A stretch of DNA of 64,000 nt from Unio delphinus. Its lineage: Eukaryota; Mollusca; Bivalvia; Unionida; Unionidae. Location of the stretch: NCBI GenBank assembly GCA_029339505.1, contig JAQISU010000097.1:1271001-1335000 (forward strand). The letters are read 5' to 3'. Positions within the stretch are counted from its first letter, which is position 1. Every line of letters starts with the position of its first letter. The position numbers were made by a program, and so were the translations under genes. The notes beneath the pieces were generated by a model that saw only the letters and a program-made list of their open reading frames with translations, was not told where the DNA came from and did not search any database. Positions 11,601 through 27,200 of the stretch are shown here, piece by piece.

Positions 11601-14600
11601 TCTTTATTTTTTCTACAATGTAGAACTGAGCCTGCAAATAAAAAGGACATTTAAAGCTAGACATTGTGCACAAATACTTTATAAACATAGGTTTCTTGTC
11701 TTAAAAAATCTTCAGCTTTCATTCGTGGTAAAACAAGATTAATTCAAATGTTGTAAAACAAAACAGGTTACTGGATTCCTGTCACAAAATATATATAAAA
11801 ATGGCAGATTTTTCCAAACCATAAAATAAACATTATACCTAACAAGGTTAAACGTTTATTGCCCTAAAATACTTAAAAATTGCACTGAACTGAAATGCTA
11901 TTCTTACACGGGTCTTTTATTTTTTAAAAGTATTCTTTAATAACAAATCAACTGATATGGGAGATAACAAAACAAACTTTTCATCGCTTTTTGTTTTAAA
12001 AGTACCAAAGAGACATGATCCAAATAGTGGAAACAACAAGACACAAATGGGTGAAGAAAAAAAAAACGATTATGCCAAAAATGCGACGCTTGGCATGTTT
12101 GATTGAAATCTTTGCATTTCATATGCATTTATTGTCTTTTAAACCAGAACTGAATTAATTATAACAGAGCATCTAAAAAGCTTTCATCAGCAAATAAATT
12201 TTGATCATCATACAGAAAAATTAAATTGACTAGATGAAAACGTAGGCCCATTTTGCAAGTAAACAAATTGCAGAACGTTTCCACCACTTTTTCCAGGGCC
12301 ATTTTTCACAAAACTCAAGGCCCAAAATATCTTGAAATGAAGACGTCTATTGATCATTTTTTACAGACATGCTGCACAACCATATAAATAAATTTATACA
12401 TATGTATGTACACAAACAGACAGAATAATGGACACCACACCACATTATATGCTTGTTGGTCGTTTCATCGAAAGACAAAATACCCGACAGAACTTTCTTC
12501 ACTCCATCCAACCTACCTTCCATTGTGCCTCTGGAGTCCCTGTGATGATGACCTTTCTTTCTTCTGTACGACCAGATGGTGCTCTCTTCTCTCCATTTGT
12601 CTCGCCATTTTTATTCTGGGCTAATATCTGAAATTTGAATGATCATTTCTTCAACTGCAAAAGTTCAGGTTAAAATTTCTAACAATACCAACATAGTTCT
12701 AGCAAAATTCACATGGAAGGTTAAAGTTTCTCAATGACTCCACGCTGGACAACATGAATGACCATAGACCAGGTTGAAACTGGCAACAGGTAAATTTCTG
12801 ACTGCAGTGGAAATGTATATGTGCCACCATAAACCAAGTCCTTGTTGAATTTTTGCACCACTATACATAAAAGAACATCTGTAACGTTGAAATGTTGCAT
12901 TTCATATTTATTGTTACATCTATTTCTTTGAATATGTTAACACTGACCAATCAACTTTGACTAAAGAGATGTCATCATATTGAGCAGATTTCTTTGATGA
13001 AGGGCTGTCTCGAGTTGTTTTTTTGCCGTTGTTCCTTCTGTCAGCTACCCCTTTTACGTTAAAAGATTTTCATCCTTTATTAGTGCCCTCAAATAAATAT
13101 ACAAGGATGCACTAAACAAGCACTTCGATTGCAACACTGGGGTATAGTGCCTTTAAATAAAAATGAATGATATATTAAACAAGCCTTACCTTGATTCTAG
13201 CATTGGACAACCTCATGATATTTTTAATATTTGACCCTTTGCTGCCAATGACAGCACCAACTGTTGACTCTGGTATGTAGAGGTAAGTGACTTCAAGCTG
13301 TTGAGGGGGTTGTTGTGTGGGTCCACTAAACAGACCTGGATAGAAAGAGTTCCCCTGAAATGTACAGTTCAAATGTTTAATCAAATTCATTTGGAAAAAT
13401 CAATGGGGAACAACGTATATTTTTTACTTTATAGCTTTCGTGATGATGAAAAACCCTGCCTTCTTATAGACAAAATGCCAATATACCAAAATTTTTTGCA
13501 GGTGATTCATAGCCAGCTAAATGGAAGGCTGACAAAGCTTCAGTCACATTCCTAGCTACAGATGCTTCGACACCTAATCTGAGGAGAACAGAAGCAAAGT
13601 TATTTAATCGTAATAATTACAGCACATGGGTCATGCATATATTAAAGTCAGGAATAATTGGTGACTTTTCCAACATTTTTTAGTCTATCTACAAAACTTT
13701 CCTGGTCCGATTAGCAGACAAGCAAACTGGCAACAAATGTACTGGTCTTGTGCTGCAAATTAGAATGACTGAAAGAACCTGCTTATATGCTGGAAACAGA
13801 CATTACAACTTAAAAGAAATGACTTGAAAAGATGGAAAATACTCTCATATCACTTCTATTTCCAAGTTTTCTTTTGGTTACTCTGAGAAAACAGATTTTT
13901 GCTTGCAGTGGTGTAATTTGTGAAGTTAGATTGGGATAATGTGAAATGACCAATTTTCCAGGAATATGCTGGCTCATATGGTAGGTTAGATTTGCGATTC
14001 CAATGGAAAGCCTCATATACTATGCATACTGCAATTGCCTCATCAATCTATCCATTTGCTTTACCCATTTTTCAAGCAACATTAGCCCATATGGCCAACC
14101 AGGCTTTCAAAATTCTCTCTATTTCGTACTCAGCCAAGCTTGAAACACTTGTTACCCAAGGTTAATGTCAGTTGTCAATATCAGCAATGTGCTTATTTTT
14201 GGACTAGAGAGTTGAAGCTTCATGGACAGGAATATTCACATTAAGTTAACTTCCAATTACCCGTGAAGCAACTTCCCAGGGAAACAAAATATAAATAATA
14301 CTCTAGCAGTTTAATGAAGGTACTGGTATGAAATTCAATAGACCACCTGTAATCGGAAAGTAATTAAAGTGGAAAGATGCTTCTAGTATTTATTTATACA
14401 ACATTAGACGCCATTGCAATTTTTAATTAAAATTTACACTAATACAGACTTGTACTAGACTGATACAAGTTCATATTGCATTCACCAGTTTAATATCAAA
14501 AGATCCAGGTAAACAATAGTATTGTATACCATACAAAAACGGCCCACAACACTTGGCCAAACAATAACATACATGAGCAGTCGGCCAGGACAGTAGGATA

Positions 14601-15462
14601 CTTGGTTGAACTTCCCTGAATGCAACTGATAAATGGGTGATCACAATTTATGTAAGGGTTCCATTCTGAGGTGCGTAACAAATAGTAAGATTGTCTCTCC
14701 ATAGGTATTCAATAAGTTACAAATTAGGGGATGCATCTGCAACTCGTTACATGATTTTATGATTGCTCCAATTTTTATATCTTTATACCCTCCTGCTTTG
14801 TTTTTATTGTTTGATTAGGATTTTTAACATAGCTGGGGATCGAACCCACAACCTCCCGCTCCCGCGGTGGACGCTCTAACCACTTGGCCAACGGAGCGGT
14901 TATACCTTACTGCAAGGTGACGAGTAAAGGCAGCCACCACAGATTCAGTACACGTATGCAATATTTATCAAATTTTGTAAGCCATTTAAGATTTTCCAAT
15001 TTTAGTTCTGGCCACCATATACATTTATACCAAAATGCTTTCTATTAAATTTGGTTAAGCAGTTATTTAGATGTTACGTCCAATTCTTGGTATATTCTTT
15101 TTCCTTTGTATGAAGGCATTTTCAAGGTGTTATGCCGAATGGAGATTCAAATCATTGTTAATGGCACATGTGCAGAGCAAAATTCTGGTTATGTTCCAAT
15201 TTCTCTCAAAAGCATTTGTAATTTTTTTTTTTACTATATATGCAAGAATGCTTGCTACCAGGCTAACTATACTAATCATATATATATACACACACACCTT
15301 GTGACCAGACCAGCAGTACTGGACTGTTTCGGCAACTGCATATATCACTAGCGCTTCACGCAAAATTGGTAGAGCTGTACCGATGTCACTTTTTGCTGAT
15401 TATGCCGATACTGCATATGGCCAATTATTAAAATTGCCAATATCGATTAATTCATTATCACG

Positions 15463-15548
<86 letters not shown>

Positions 15549-18500
15549 TCGCGTACAAGCTTACTAATTTAGGAAGAAAAAAAGGCCTGGAAGAGGGTGG
15601 GGTGGGGTGGTGTCGTCGGCTTATCCATGGGCCAATGTCTAAACTTCACCATCTTTTTGTTGACTACTGTAACGGCTGTAAATCTTGGAACATTAAACAA
15701 TTTTTTTCCATGTCTTAAGACACAGGCATGTTAAAAAAGTAACTTTCCGTGAACCGACAATTATTAAACTGTTATAAAATACCACGATTGATTGTTATTT
15801 TTTTGCATGTGCATATTTTCTAATTTCTCCAACACGAAATTAAATAAAGGTAAATACAGACTTCACAATTTGTGGGCCGGGAAGACCATGTACTATAATG
15901 AACAGTATTTACACAAGAGTGCAAAGCATGCATAGCGTAACTTAAATCCATATTTATTCCCAAACATATTGGATGAAGATTTTGATTTATTCGTTTTCAC
16001 CAAATTGCCTTCTTCTAGATAACTTTTCAGATAGTCCTTAATAGCCGTTTCATTTACAACAAACAAGGCACATAACCATCATAATTTACATGCTCACGAA
16101 GAGGGGTAATAATAAAAGCTAAAATTCTCATATAGATCGACTAAAATAAAGATCAATCAATTTTAGTTTTGTCTTTTGGCTGAACAAACACCATAACTTC
16201 CCACACAATGGAAAGCTTGATGGTGCGGCGTCTCCTTTGATGAGTCGGTGAATTTCTCTATAGTTTTGAGACAGCAGTACAGGCCAGTTAATCATTAAAA
16301 TGCCTGAAACTGGCTTGTGACTAGTTTTGAACGCTAACTATACCAGTACATTGATGCAGAGGCGTAGCTAGAGTGTTTGGAGCCAGGGGACAAGATTCAT
16401 TTTTACGTTCCCGGGTTATTCCTCCACCAATAATAAAGGCCGCCATGTATAGCCTATCGTGTGCTGAAAAATGGCGTTAAACTCTACAACAACAACATTT
16501 AACGATGGTAATTAACATTGGTATATACGGTCTAAAAATGACAGATGTTAACTTGTGCAGGTTTCTTTCATGGGAATGGCATTGGAGTTGAGCATTCGTA
16601 GAGTGACTAGTGAAGATGCGAATTTTTTATATAAAAGTAATTATTTCGTCACAACAATATATCATAGGTGATGCAACAGAACATGTAGGACTTTCCTTGT
16701 TTAGAAGAAAATGAAAATCGAGGACATAATGTAATAATTGGGAGTTCTCAGCAAAAAACAGCGGTAGTTTACAGCAAGTTTGTAAAAACAGCTGTTACTT
16801 TTAAGAATTATTGTCTTTCAATTAATCCCCAAATCAAATGTTTATTCTTTAGTTTCCACTATTTAATTCTGTTTTAAAATTCAAGCTTTATCTAGATGAA
16901 TGTTATAATTGAAATTATATTTTGGTAATTTATTTGCATCGGCACTGATTATTTCTGCAGATACCGATTGTTCTAATAATCGGTCAGATTACGAGTACGG
17001 GTGATTAATCGGTACATCTCGGTAATTTTTTTTATTTTTTCAAGATTGAAAATAATGGAGAATTCTTTACTTTTTTTTGCATGCGGCATGAATCCATGAA
17101 TATCTGAAAAAAAATTGTGAAATTCATACCAAACACGCGAGGGTTTATTTTTTTTAAGTTTATTTTTTTGCTTCTTTCTAATCCATGTCTGAAATTATTT
17201 AAAAGGACATATTTTTGCTCTTATACAAGTATCAACTAAAATAAAATATACTATTTAGCGCCTAATACCTTAGACTGGTTCTCCATAAAATTTGAAATAG
17301 AACAAAGAACCTGTGCATAACGATTGGAATTAGAAAACCAGTATCCTCACCAAGCTGCTATAAAAAGAATGTTGAATGTTGCTATAAATAGAACATTACA
17401 ATATTAGGAAAGTCCACAAACAAGAGTACCGTTATATTGAAGTTACGTAGAAGCCGCCTTTTTCTAACATAAATCAAATGTTTATAAAAACGTGAAAATA
17501 GATTTTTTTAGAAGGTGGATATACCAAAAGAAAAAGCATATACGGTTACGTGGAGGAAACCTCTTTAGTGAGGAAAAAAGAAATGATTACGCCAAAAGCT
17601 TAATGGTTGGCATGTATGCATACTGTATAAGCAAAGACTGAATTGTATGTAAAATCAACCAGTCTTCTTGTAAAAAGTAAAAGCTGTCCCCAAGATCAAG
17701 ACTGTATTGATACTGGGGCTCGTATAGTCATTGCTTGCCAGTGAGCCTAGAAAATTTAAACTTATGTTATATTTACTTGTATCTGATGAAATCGATTGAA
17801 AAATGAGACTTGACAAAACTAGGGCATAGATGAAACCTGGCCCAGTGCTTGCCATCAAATTTCAAACGACATTTTCCCAATAATCCAGTGATATGTATCA
17901 ACAGCAAACTCCTTTTAACCACTGTTGTACAGAAATTCAGTTATATTAAATTTAAGTTAGATACTTTTTGTAAAACAGGCAATCTGGCCAGTCTGATTTA
18001 TCAAGCAGTGAGGACAAGTCAATGTGTTAGTTGCATGATATAACAAAATTCCAGAAATTGTGAAAAGAGTATATAAATATAGTAAATTTTGTGTCCTTTT
18101 ATTTTGTATTTTTATTACAACCAGTGTATGACTTTCATTTAATATTTGGTATATATTTTCTCTACAACATGCGAAAATGCGCGTTGTTAGATCAGTGTAC
18201 TCGTGTGAATAGCAATGCAAATTATGAATACCAGGTCTCATTTCATCAACACAATAGTTTTTTTTTTTTTTTAGTCTTTCAACAGATTAAAGACCTGGAG
18301 ATTTCTAACTCACAATGTATCAATTGATCTAACATTAAAAGTTTACTAAGCCATCCAGTAAGTGGCTAAGCTTCACCACCACCATGCTGGCCTCTTGTGA
18401 CACTAGACTGTTTTTCATACCTTCCATGCAAGGATTGATACAGATATCGTACAGACGGCAAATGGTGGCAGAAATTTCTCAGGGTTTTCCTAAATTTCAC

Positions 18501-21156
18501 TGATATTTGCAAAATTCAAGGATTTGTCACAGCTGGGAAAAAGATCATTTCTCCAGAATATTTCCAGATTTCCGTGTAGGGTGGAAACCTTGCATTTGTG
18601 TACTCCTGCAACTAGCAATGCAAATACCGGGTCACATTTCATCAATGCCACAGTTTTATCTAGTCTTTCAGAAAATTCAATACAGAGATATTAATACTCG
18701 CAATTTTCATATCGATTTCATGCATATATGACTAGATTCACTTTTTAAGTTTGCTAGGGCATCCGGCAAGCAGCTATGCTTTGGCACCATCATGTTGGCC
18801 TCTTGTGATGCTAATCTGGATTTCACATCTTCCATGTAAGGAAAGATAGGGATATTGACCTGACTGAAAAGAAGTCCACTAAATGGATCTAATCAACAAA
18901 ATGAAAATATCAAATGTAAACAAATGCATGACCTGCAACACATGACAAGGTTACGAGAGTTAAAATCAAAGGTAGGAAGCTAGCTTACCATTTGGGCCTG
19001 TTGAGAATACTGGAAAGGACTTCTTGGACTAGGGTAGTTGCCACCAGCAAAGTTAGGCATGACATTAGGATTTCCATAATTACCAAACATATTCATCTGG
19101 TTCTAGGAGAAGTAAAAGAAAAAGAACAAAATCACTACAATTGTATTATTTGGCTGCAACCTGAAAGAGGGATCAGTGTATCCCCTAGGAGTGTAATACT
19201 GAGGGTCAAAAAAAACCTTCTGGTGTCAGAACTGGGGGTCAAATGAAAAATGTGGAAGTCAAAACATATGCTGACAAATTTTCATCTCACCCCTAATCTC
19301 TTGTACCTGAAGATATGAAAATATGTGTATTGCATGATCACTATATCTCGTATGAAAATTAAAAATCAACAAACAAGCTCAATAATCAATCAATCATTTT
19401 AATGATTCTGAAAGGAAATTTACTCTCACCATTGTTTTTTATATTTCTTCCTTGAACAGATTTTTTTGCAAACTCTTGCTTGTCAAAGTCAGGACGTTTG
19501 GCTTCATATCTAACAAGCATTTTCTCATGAAAAGACTTCAATGAAAGATTGTTTCTTTTGAGTGACTGTATTGCATTTTGGACCGAGAACCCTCTCTCAA
19601 ATGGCCAGACAAGCAGCAAGCTGAGTAAAGTTTGGGAAAATATCCCCTCCTTCTTGAAGAAGTAGTTTGCTGATTTCCGCAAGCACCTTCTCTTCATGTC
19701 TTGAAATGTAGAGTTTGAAGCAAAGAAAAGATGCCTTGGTTTCCTCAGGGTCAATCGGAGGATTTTCCCCTGTTCCCAAGTGTTCAATGAGCCTCCCCAA
19801 AGACTCGGAACCATGGGTTCTTATTTCTTCAGTACCTTGAGGTAACTTTCTAGGATTGAGTACTGTAAAGAGGTCTTTCAAACTCTGCATATCACATGGG
19901 GAAAATCTTTCTCTCATCTCCGATTCAACACGTGCTACAAATTCTTTTCCAAGATTTTTTACAGACTCTTTACTATGCTGATGATATTCTTTGGGTTCTA
20001 CACTTGGGTATTTTCCTGACATGTCAAGTTGACCATTTAGTTCAGTCACATGTGGTGTGTATCCATCTACATTGCTGACATCTTTCAGTGTTTCCAGAGT
20101 AGCATCAAGAATATGTTCTACCTGATCAATGTCAATGATCTCCTTTTGAAATACTTTGCTGCATCTGGTTATCTCTTGCAGAATATCAAGCAATAACATT
20201 GTTGATGCTAGAAACTTGTAGCATGTACCTCAGCTAAGATGCCTTTTGCAGAGTCATTCTGAGCTGTTTCCTGCTGAAGTGCAAGAACTATACACCCCCA
20301 ACAGTTCTCAATGGCTTGCACAGCATCATGGTGAGACAGTCATCTCAACTGGGTAGGTTTCTTGAACCCTTTTGCTTTTTTTCCCCATGATCTGGCACAT
20401 GTCTCTTATCCTCTGATATCTACAAGCTGAATATGAAAAGAATTTGTAGATTGTGAACAAAACAGACTGGTACTTTTTCATGTATGTTATGCTTGCTGCA
20501 GCCCAGTGTGTTACCAACGCTAATCTATGAGCAAATACACCAGACACTCACATTCTTTAATTCTTCTGTTTCAGCCGTACACCCACTTCAGATTTTGAAC
20601 CCACCATGACATTTGCCCCATCAGTGCCCAAACCAATATCCTTAATATCAATCTTGTAGTCCTGCAGAGTATCCATTAAGGCATTTGTGATTGTTTCAGC
20701 TTTTCCATCTTGCACCTTCACATTAGCTAAACATTCAGTATTTGATTTCCCACCATGAACAGTCAACAAAATATAACCATTTTTTTGCACAGCAATATCC
20801 AAAGAGTCGTCAAGGAGAATGCCGAGGTATGAAGTATGGACCCTTTGTTGAAAACTCTCCTTGCAAACTAAAGAGGCTGCTGCCTGAACAACCATTGTCC
20901 CTCTAAAAACAAATTAATAAAAACTTGCACATCATTCTGTGACAGAGCACAAGTCAGCTGGTACAAGTGTACCAAATATTGCAGAACCAATGTTATTCCT
21001 TTCATTCAGAATCAGCGTTACAGTTCTTTTAAGTTTAACTGAAAATTCTATTTAAAAAAAAGTAAAGTGGAGTGGACTGATCAATGACCGTTTCATTTTA
21101 TAATTTAATTGGATCTCAAGTAATAAAACAAGAGTCACATACACAGACACATGCAA

Positions 21157-21211
<55 letters not shown>

Positions 21212-24200
21212 ACTTGAAGTTCCATTAAACCAGGCAACTGTCAGTCTGGAATATTTTCTCGGCACATATGCACCGCCGTTTGCATCTGCGCCACAAGGCT
21301 AGTGTCTACCTGCTCTTTGCATTTTTCTCGAGAAGTTTCCAGATTTCGTTGTTGCAAAATAATCCCTTTTGTGATATGTTCTCCAGATTCTTCAGGGCGA
21401 ACACTGGTGGATTTTTGATAGTTTTTTGACATGGTCACAAAAGGATTTTTCACTTTGGAAGTCTTTGCACTCGCCCTAACACAAGTCGAGCATGTCATTC
21501 CAGCAGATGAATTGTATTCCATCCAGGGGAATTCTTTCCTCCATTTATTGTTGAAATTACACACAACAGTTTACTATTATATATTCATCATCCTTCACCT
21601 TTTTTGCTGATGATTCTTCGTGATTTTCTTCTGGAGGTAGTTTTCTACTTAGAAAAGTATCAATGCTCCTTTGCTTGCAAGACTTGCTGCTGAGCGTGAA
21701 GGAAATTGTGTAATCGCGAGATTAGGGGAAGCTATTCCATCATAATAAAGCCTATACTAGAACCAGATGGGTTGGTGCTTGCGAGATAAGGGGAAGCTAC
21801 TCTGTCATAACAAAGCATACACTCAATCTCTGACACGCTGTCATCATTTGTTAACTGCATATGAGATTTAACACATTGCAGCATGTACAACCTTTGCGTC
21901 AAAAATATGCGTGCGTCAGTTTTTGGGAACATGCTTCAGAGACGCACAACTGTGCGTAAAGGGAAACACTGGGGATATTGTAAAGTGGCATGATGTATAC
22001 CTGGAACAACAAAACAAGTTGCAATTGACTGGACCCCCCTCTACAATTCCAATACGATTTGTGTAAAATTTTAAAAAAAGCTCTTGGGCCTGCATGCCAA
22101 GTCCCAAATCATGTAAACTGTGAAAACGGTGATCATCAAAATCAAAGTTCAGCAAAGCTTGTTGCAGAATTAATCGTCTTGGTTTCACAAGTATGAACAA
22201 CATAAATCAAAGAGTTTAAGAAATATAATCATATGTATAAACCATGATCTAAGCCAGCTAATTAATGTCAAGATAGTCCAAGGGGCAAGCAATGATAATG
22301 CAGAATTAACTGTCCACGATTCAACACAATTTATATGGCAGCTATGCTGACACATGGCCAAGTGGGTAGGGAGTAAGCAATGATAATGCAGAATGAAATG
22401 TCCACGATTCAACACAATTTGAACAAAAAACTTCAATGGTAATGCAGAATGAACTGTCCATGATTCAACACGATCAATTTAAATGGCAGCTATGCTGACA
22501 CATGGTCAAGTGGGTAGGGAGTAAGCAATGATAAAGCAGAATGAACCGTCCATGATTCAACACAATCTGAACAAAAAACATCAATGGTTCAGGAAAGAGA
22601 TTTAAAAACCTTTAACCAAATTCAGAGTGCCAATTTTATATGGCAGCTTTGCTGACACATGGTCAAGTGGGTAGGGAGTAAGCAATGGTGTGGCAGAATG
22701 AAGTCTTCGTTTCACATTAACTGATACCCAATGATCAACAAAATCTACCAATAGGCATGTAAATGAACAAGACATCTACCAAAACATAAATACAAATTTT
22801 CTACACCTATGACAAGGTCAACGCAGTGCACAAGAATGTTGTAGATTTGAATGTCTTAGTGTCATCAACCAATTATTCTATTTCAGACATGTATATTCCA
22901 AAGAAAACAAAGTAACCAAACACTTACCTGAACGTATATTAAAAGGGAAAGTGAACTGGATGTAGAATGAATAGTCTACTCTTAACAAGCAATGCAAAGT
23001 CAAACAAAAGTCTATCATGGGAATTAGAAACGTGCAAACAGAAACTTTTACCAAAGACTAGTGATGGGAATCGATCATAAATTCATAATCGATAATCAGT
23101 TCCCTTAACCAACTCATCATCAATTATAATCAGTTACAATGAACAAATTTTAATTTTTGTAAAACAGTTGTATCTTTGATTAAGAGTTCAATATGTTTAT
23201 AAATGTATAGGAGTAATCTCTTTTAATGACATGTATACTTTAACCTGACCATAATATTACATTGTGTGTTACTTTTGTTCTACAACTTTGTTAAATGAAC
23301 GCAACTTTTTATGGCTGATCAGTCATATGTAACTGAAATACTGCTACAATCCCCCAATTTTTTTTCATTCACATGTGATGTGTCAATAATTTAAAGTATA
23401 GAATTAGAAGGACACGTTTTTCTATTTTGTCGTTTATAAATACTACAAAAGCTGTTGCAATTTAACTGAAACAAATCAATAAAATGTTTAAATTCATTAA
23501 CTCGACAATTTAACAACTTGACCGTGTAATAATGACTATGTTCCTAATTATGAATCATAAGGTTTCATATTTGTAGTTGTGAAGGGAATTAATAAATTTC
23601 AGGTAAACTTTAGTGGCTGGGAGTTTTAGTAGCCTTTATGCTTTGCATACACCTAAAAAGTAGTCTCTTCCTTAACACACAAAGCCACCAGACATGTACT
23701 TTGAAACTTACACTATAGTTCTGCATGTCTTGCTCAAAGCATTTCCTCATTTTCTCACTAACAAGTGTCTCAGCTTTGGTTGCATTGTCTAATGAACCGG
23801 TAATGGTGATGACTCTGTCTACATAGAAGTTGCTGGCATCTGTTGTGCTGTTGGAATAACAAAGGTAAATATGCAACTTGCAAATGTAAAATAACTTCAC
23901 CATAAATATACAACTTACAAATGTAAAATAACTTCACCATTTATTGATCTAATGACCTATATATGCACATTTTATTTACAGAGGGACTAGTGTCATTTAG
24001 CAACCATTTCCAAACCAATTAATTATTCACCATTTTACTTGGACTTTCTCAGTGTTGTTCCATTTAAACATACATGGTACCCAGACAAGGCGGTTTAAAA
24101 AAAAACAATTTCTCCATGGTTTTGATTTTCTAGAGATCATTAAAATAAGAAAATTCTAAACTGCATCTATGGTAGCCCCATAAAGTGCCTTCCCTGGGTC

Positions 24201-27200
24201 CCAGTTTGTTATACTGGAACAGCGCTGAGTTACCATCATAAAGCATTCAAATTCTCCAATATGTAAAAGCTGACTAGTCAGCAAACAGCTTCATCATTTT
24301 CATAGCAATAGATAAAATGCAGAGCTGCCATCCCTCCAGGCTCGCAATCCGTGAAAAATGTGATAAAAATTTGTGAATTTTGACATGAAATTATGAAAGT
24401 TACTAGGCAGACGGGAAATCTACTAGCCTCGGGCTAGCGGACTACCGCTAATTTCGAGACCTGTAACTGGCCCAGCAAACGAGCTTTCATGTGCAAAACA
24501 AAATTCCGGTTACTCCCCAGTTTCTCTTAGAAGCATTTGTAAAACTATTCTTATATTTATAGATAAAAATATGTTAAATAGCTTGGTACCGGGCCAACAG
24601 TACCTATCAACTCTATTTCGCCAATACCATGACCGTTTTGACAACTGCCGATATCATGACTAGCGTTTAACGGCAAATCTGATATTTTATTAAATATTTT
24701 TAAAAATGGAGATTGGGGGAATTCGTTAATTTTTTGCATACGGCATGAATTGCTGAAAAAGTCATGAAAATCATGGGGGGGGGGGGGGGCTAAATTGTTT
24801 GTGAGAAGTGTATGTAATGTGCATAGTAAGAAAGCTACATACTTCAAAGCATTTAATATCTTCGTTTAAAAGTAGCATTAATCATTAAAAGGTTCTTATT
24901 GTTATAATAAAAGACTTATTTCAAATGAATATACATTAATAGATCTTATTCTTGGCATAAGCGTGATGTGCAAGTGGGTCTTGTTGTCATGCACATTGCA
25001 AAACCATTCAAATACATCATTTAAATCTTGGTACACACATAATAATCTTTCCATTTACTCCATTTTTCCACTTATGCTGAATAAACACATTATCAGTTAT
25101 GTCACTGTTCAAGGCTTTTCAACATAAAATTGTTTTATTAGTCTTTTCTACACAAAATTGTTCAACAATGCGGTCTTTGCATAGTTGCCAACCCTCCAGG
25201 CTTGTAATTAGTGAAAATTGGGATAAAACGGAGTGAATTTGGACATGCAGTGATCCTCGAGTCCGGGAATATTTGTAGGAACAAACGTTTGGCATAGTCT
25301 CCAGTTCATAAAGGTAGATTATGTTCAACAAGAAAAGTTTAAAGAAATGCTCAGTGTTGGCACCTTGCAGTTCTTCTGTCGATGGCTTAAACTATTCCAG
25401 TGATGAATTCTGCTAAAAGTTCTTAAGTTTCCCACCCTTTATGTGCATTCTTCTACTAATCTGTTTCCTCAGTCTCTGCACAATGCGAACATTAGTGGCA
25501 CACTGCGTGCAAAGAGCATGATGTATATAGCCGTTGGATGGCTGATTGCACGGCAAATATTTGGTACATTCCAAACAAAACTATTTGTGTAATATATTTC
25601 TTTTTCCTATTCAGGGTTTCATTTTACCCTTGCCACCATTTTTTATATTTGTACACTTTGTTCCTTGGCGGTGACAACATTTTCAAGATGCATTGTCGAA
25701 GGGCAATTAAAATTAGTGTTGGCTCCAGTTTCTCTTAAAATCGTTTTTAAAACTAGTCTTATAATACAGAGATTAAAATATGCTAAAATGTTTGCTAACG
25801 GGGTAACTATCGATCAGCTATAGTTTACTAATAATGTCGGCCAGTAGCACTTAACGGGAAATCGGTCATTATATTTAATATTTAAAATAATTAAGAATTG
25901 TGAACTTTTTGCAAGTGGCGAGTAACAGTGTTCAGTCTGTCTTGGTTAATATGCTCCAAAGATTCCTATTCTTTAAAACAGAACTGTAGTTTAATCTGAC
26001 CTAAATCTTGTACCTATGTCACGATTCATGAATATATCAATACCTTTACTGTAACAATACACATTGATACAAGAGGTAGAGAATCACCACAAAATGATGC
26101 TTACTGCTATATATCACTAGTTTGCCTTGTTAATCTTTCAAATTAGAATTCATCTAGAACACGTTCTGCAGTAACAGGCACTAATTTTTATTACTGAAAA
26201 AGACAATAGAGAATACATGCTTGCCATCTATAAATTAACAAAATCTGCCTACCCCCCCCCCCCCCCTCCATGCTACTTGTCTTAACCCAGCAGCATGTTC
26301 AGCATGTAATATCCATTCCTAACGTGTTCCACACATACAAGGAAGTAGTTTATTCACCACTTTTACGTAAAGTTTCTACACTGAATTGTATCCTGTAACA
26401 GGGTTCATACTCAACTATGACTGATAAATTCAAAGACTTTTCCCAAACTTTCAAAGACCACAAACAGAGATTTCCAAGACCTATTTTTGCTAACATTGTG
26501 TATACAGGTTATAAGAGAAAACAACGAATGCCAAATACCACAATATTTTTTACTGATTAAAGTCAAACTATACTTAATTGCCTAAAATTGCATTATAATG
26601 ATCTAGAAAATAGGTTAACATTTGTTGTTTTTTTCTCCAGAAATATGTAACATACGTGTCAGATTTAATACAACATAAATTGTTCTCTTAAAAGACATCA
26701 GTACTGCTTTAAATGCATTATTTTATTTGCTTTTTTTTCTCTTTAATCATTTTGGAAAGAGATGCCACCACTGTCATCTTTTCCTCTGCTCTTCTCCTAA
26801 GATCATTTGACTCTGTGACAAGCACAATGAGTCCTTTTAATTCTGCCTCTTCTGCTTTCTGTACAGAGGAAGCATGTAGGCTGGCAATGTCAGCGTCAAG
26901 ACGCAGCTTTTTGGCTTTAAGTTCTTCCACTTCATCCAAGGCCAACTCCCGTTTCTTTCCTTTTGGGTTTTTCTTCTCATCCTTCTCCTCTGCTTTCTTC
27001 TTATCCAGATAGGCATGGTACTTATGTCTTGCAGAGGAGGCATATGTCATCATTTCATTGCTAATGATGATTTCCAAAGGTCCACCAGCTTTTCTCATTG
27101 TGTCAATGATTAACCTTTGAGCTCTGAGGCTTTCTCTGATGAAGGTTCTCAACAGATACCTGTTTGTTGATAGAAAATCCTCTCTCTTCCCTGCCCATGT

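Larger units (their letters stand above)
13355..18988 (-). other. IMP intron, 5.6 kb
   Basis: Holds the tRNA-like SINE head, AT microsatellite, SINE tail, family B fragment and a diverged tandem duplication described separately. The piece 13355-14800 shows nothing. The regions 15100-15430 and 16930-17110 share a diverged repeat with 24480-24790 and 25690-25930 (motifs GCATTTGTAA.TTTT, TGC.TACCAGGCTAAC, GC.GCGGCATGAAT), probably a decayed DNA element. Confidence 0.75.
19103..23711 (-). other. IMP intron, 4.6 kb
   Basis: Mostly the hAT pseudogene and the 150-bp tandem repeat. The piece 21935-22284 and 22707-23054 and 23131-23711 show nothing I can name. Confidence 0.8.

Noticed and set aside
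14831..14901. Functional tRNA gene
   Set aside because: A and B boxes are good, but the acceptor stem does not pair and the T stem is imperfect; a SINE head or pseudogene fits better.
15383..15718. 111-codon plus frame rich in IY repeats
   Set aside because: It runs through the (AT)n microsatellite.
26713..27012. 99-codon serine/phenylalanine-rich plus frame
   Set aside because: Antisense shadow of the lysine/glutamate-rich hAT C-terminus on the minus strand.
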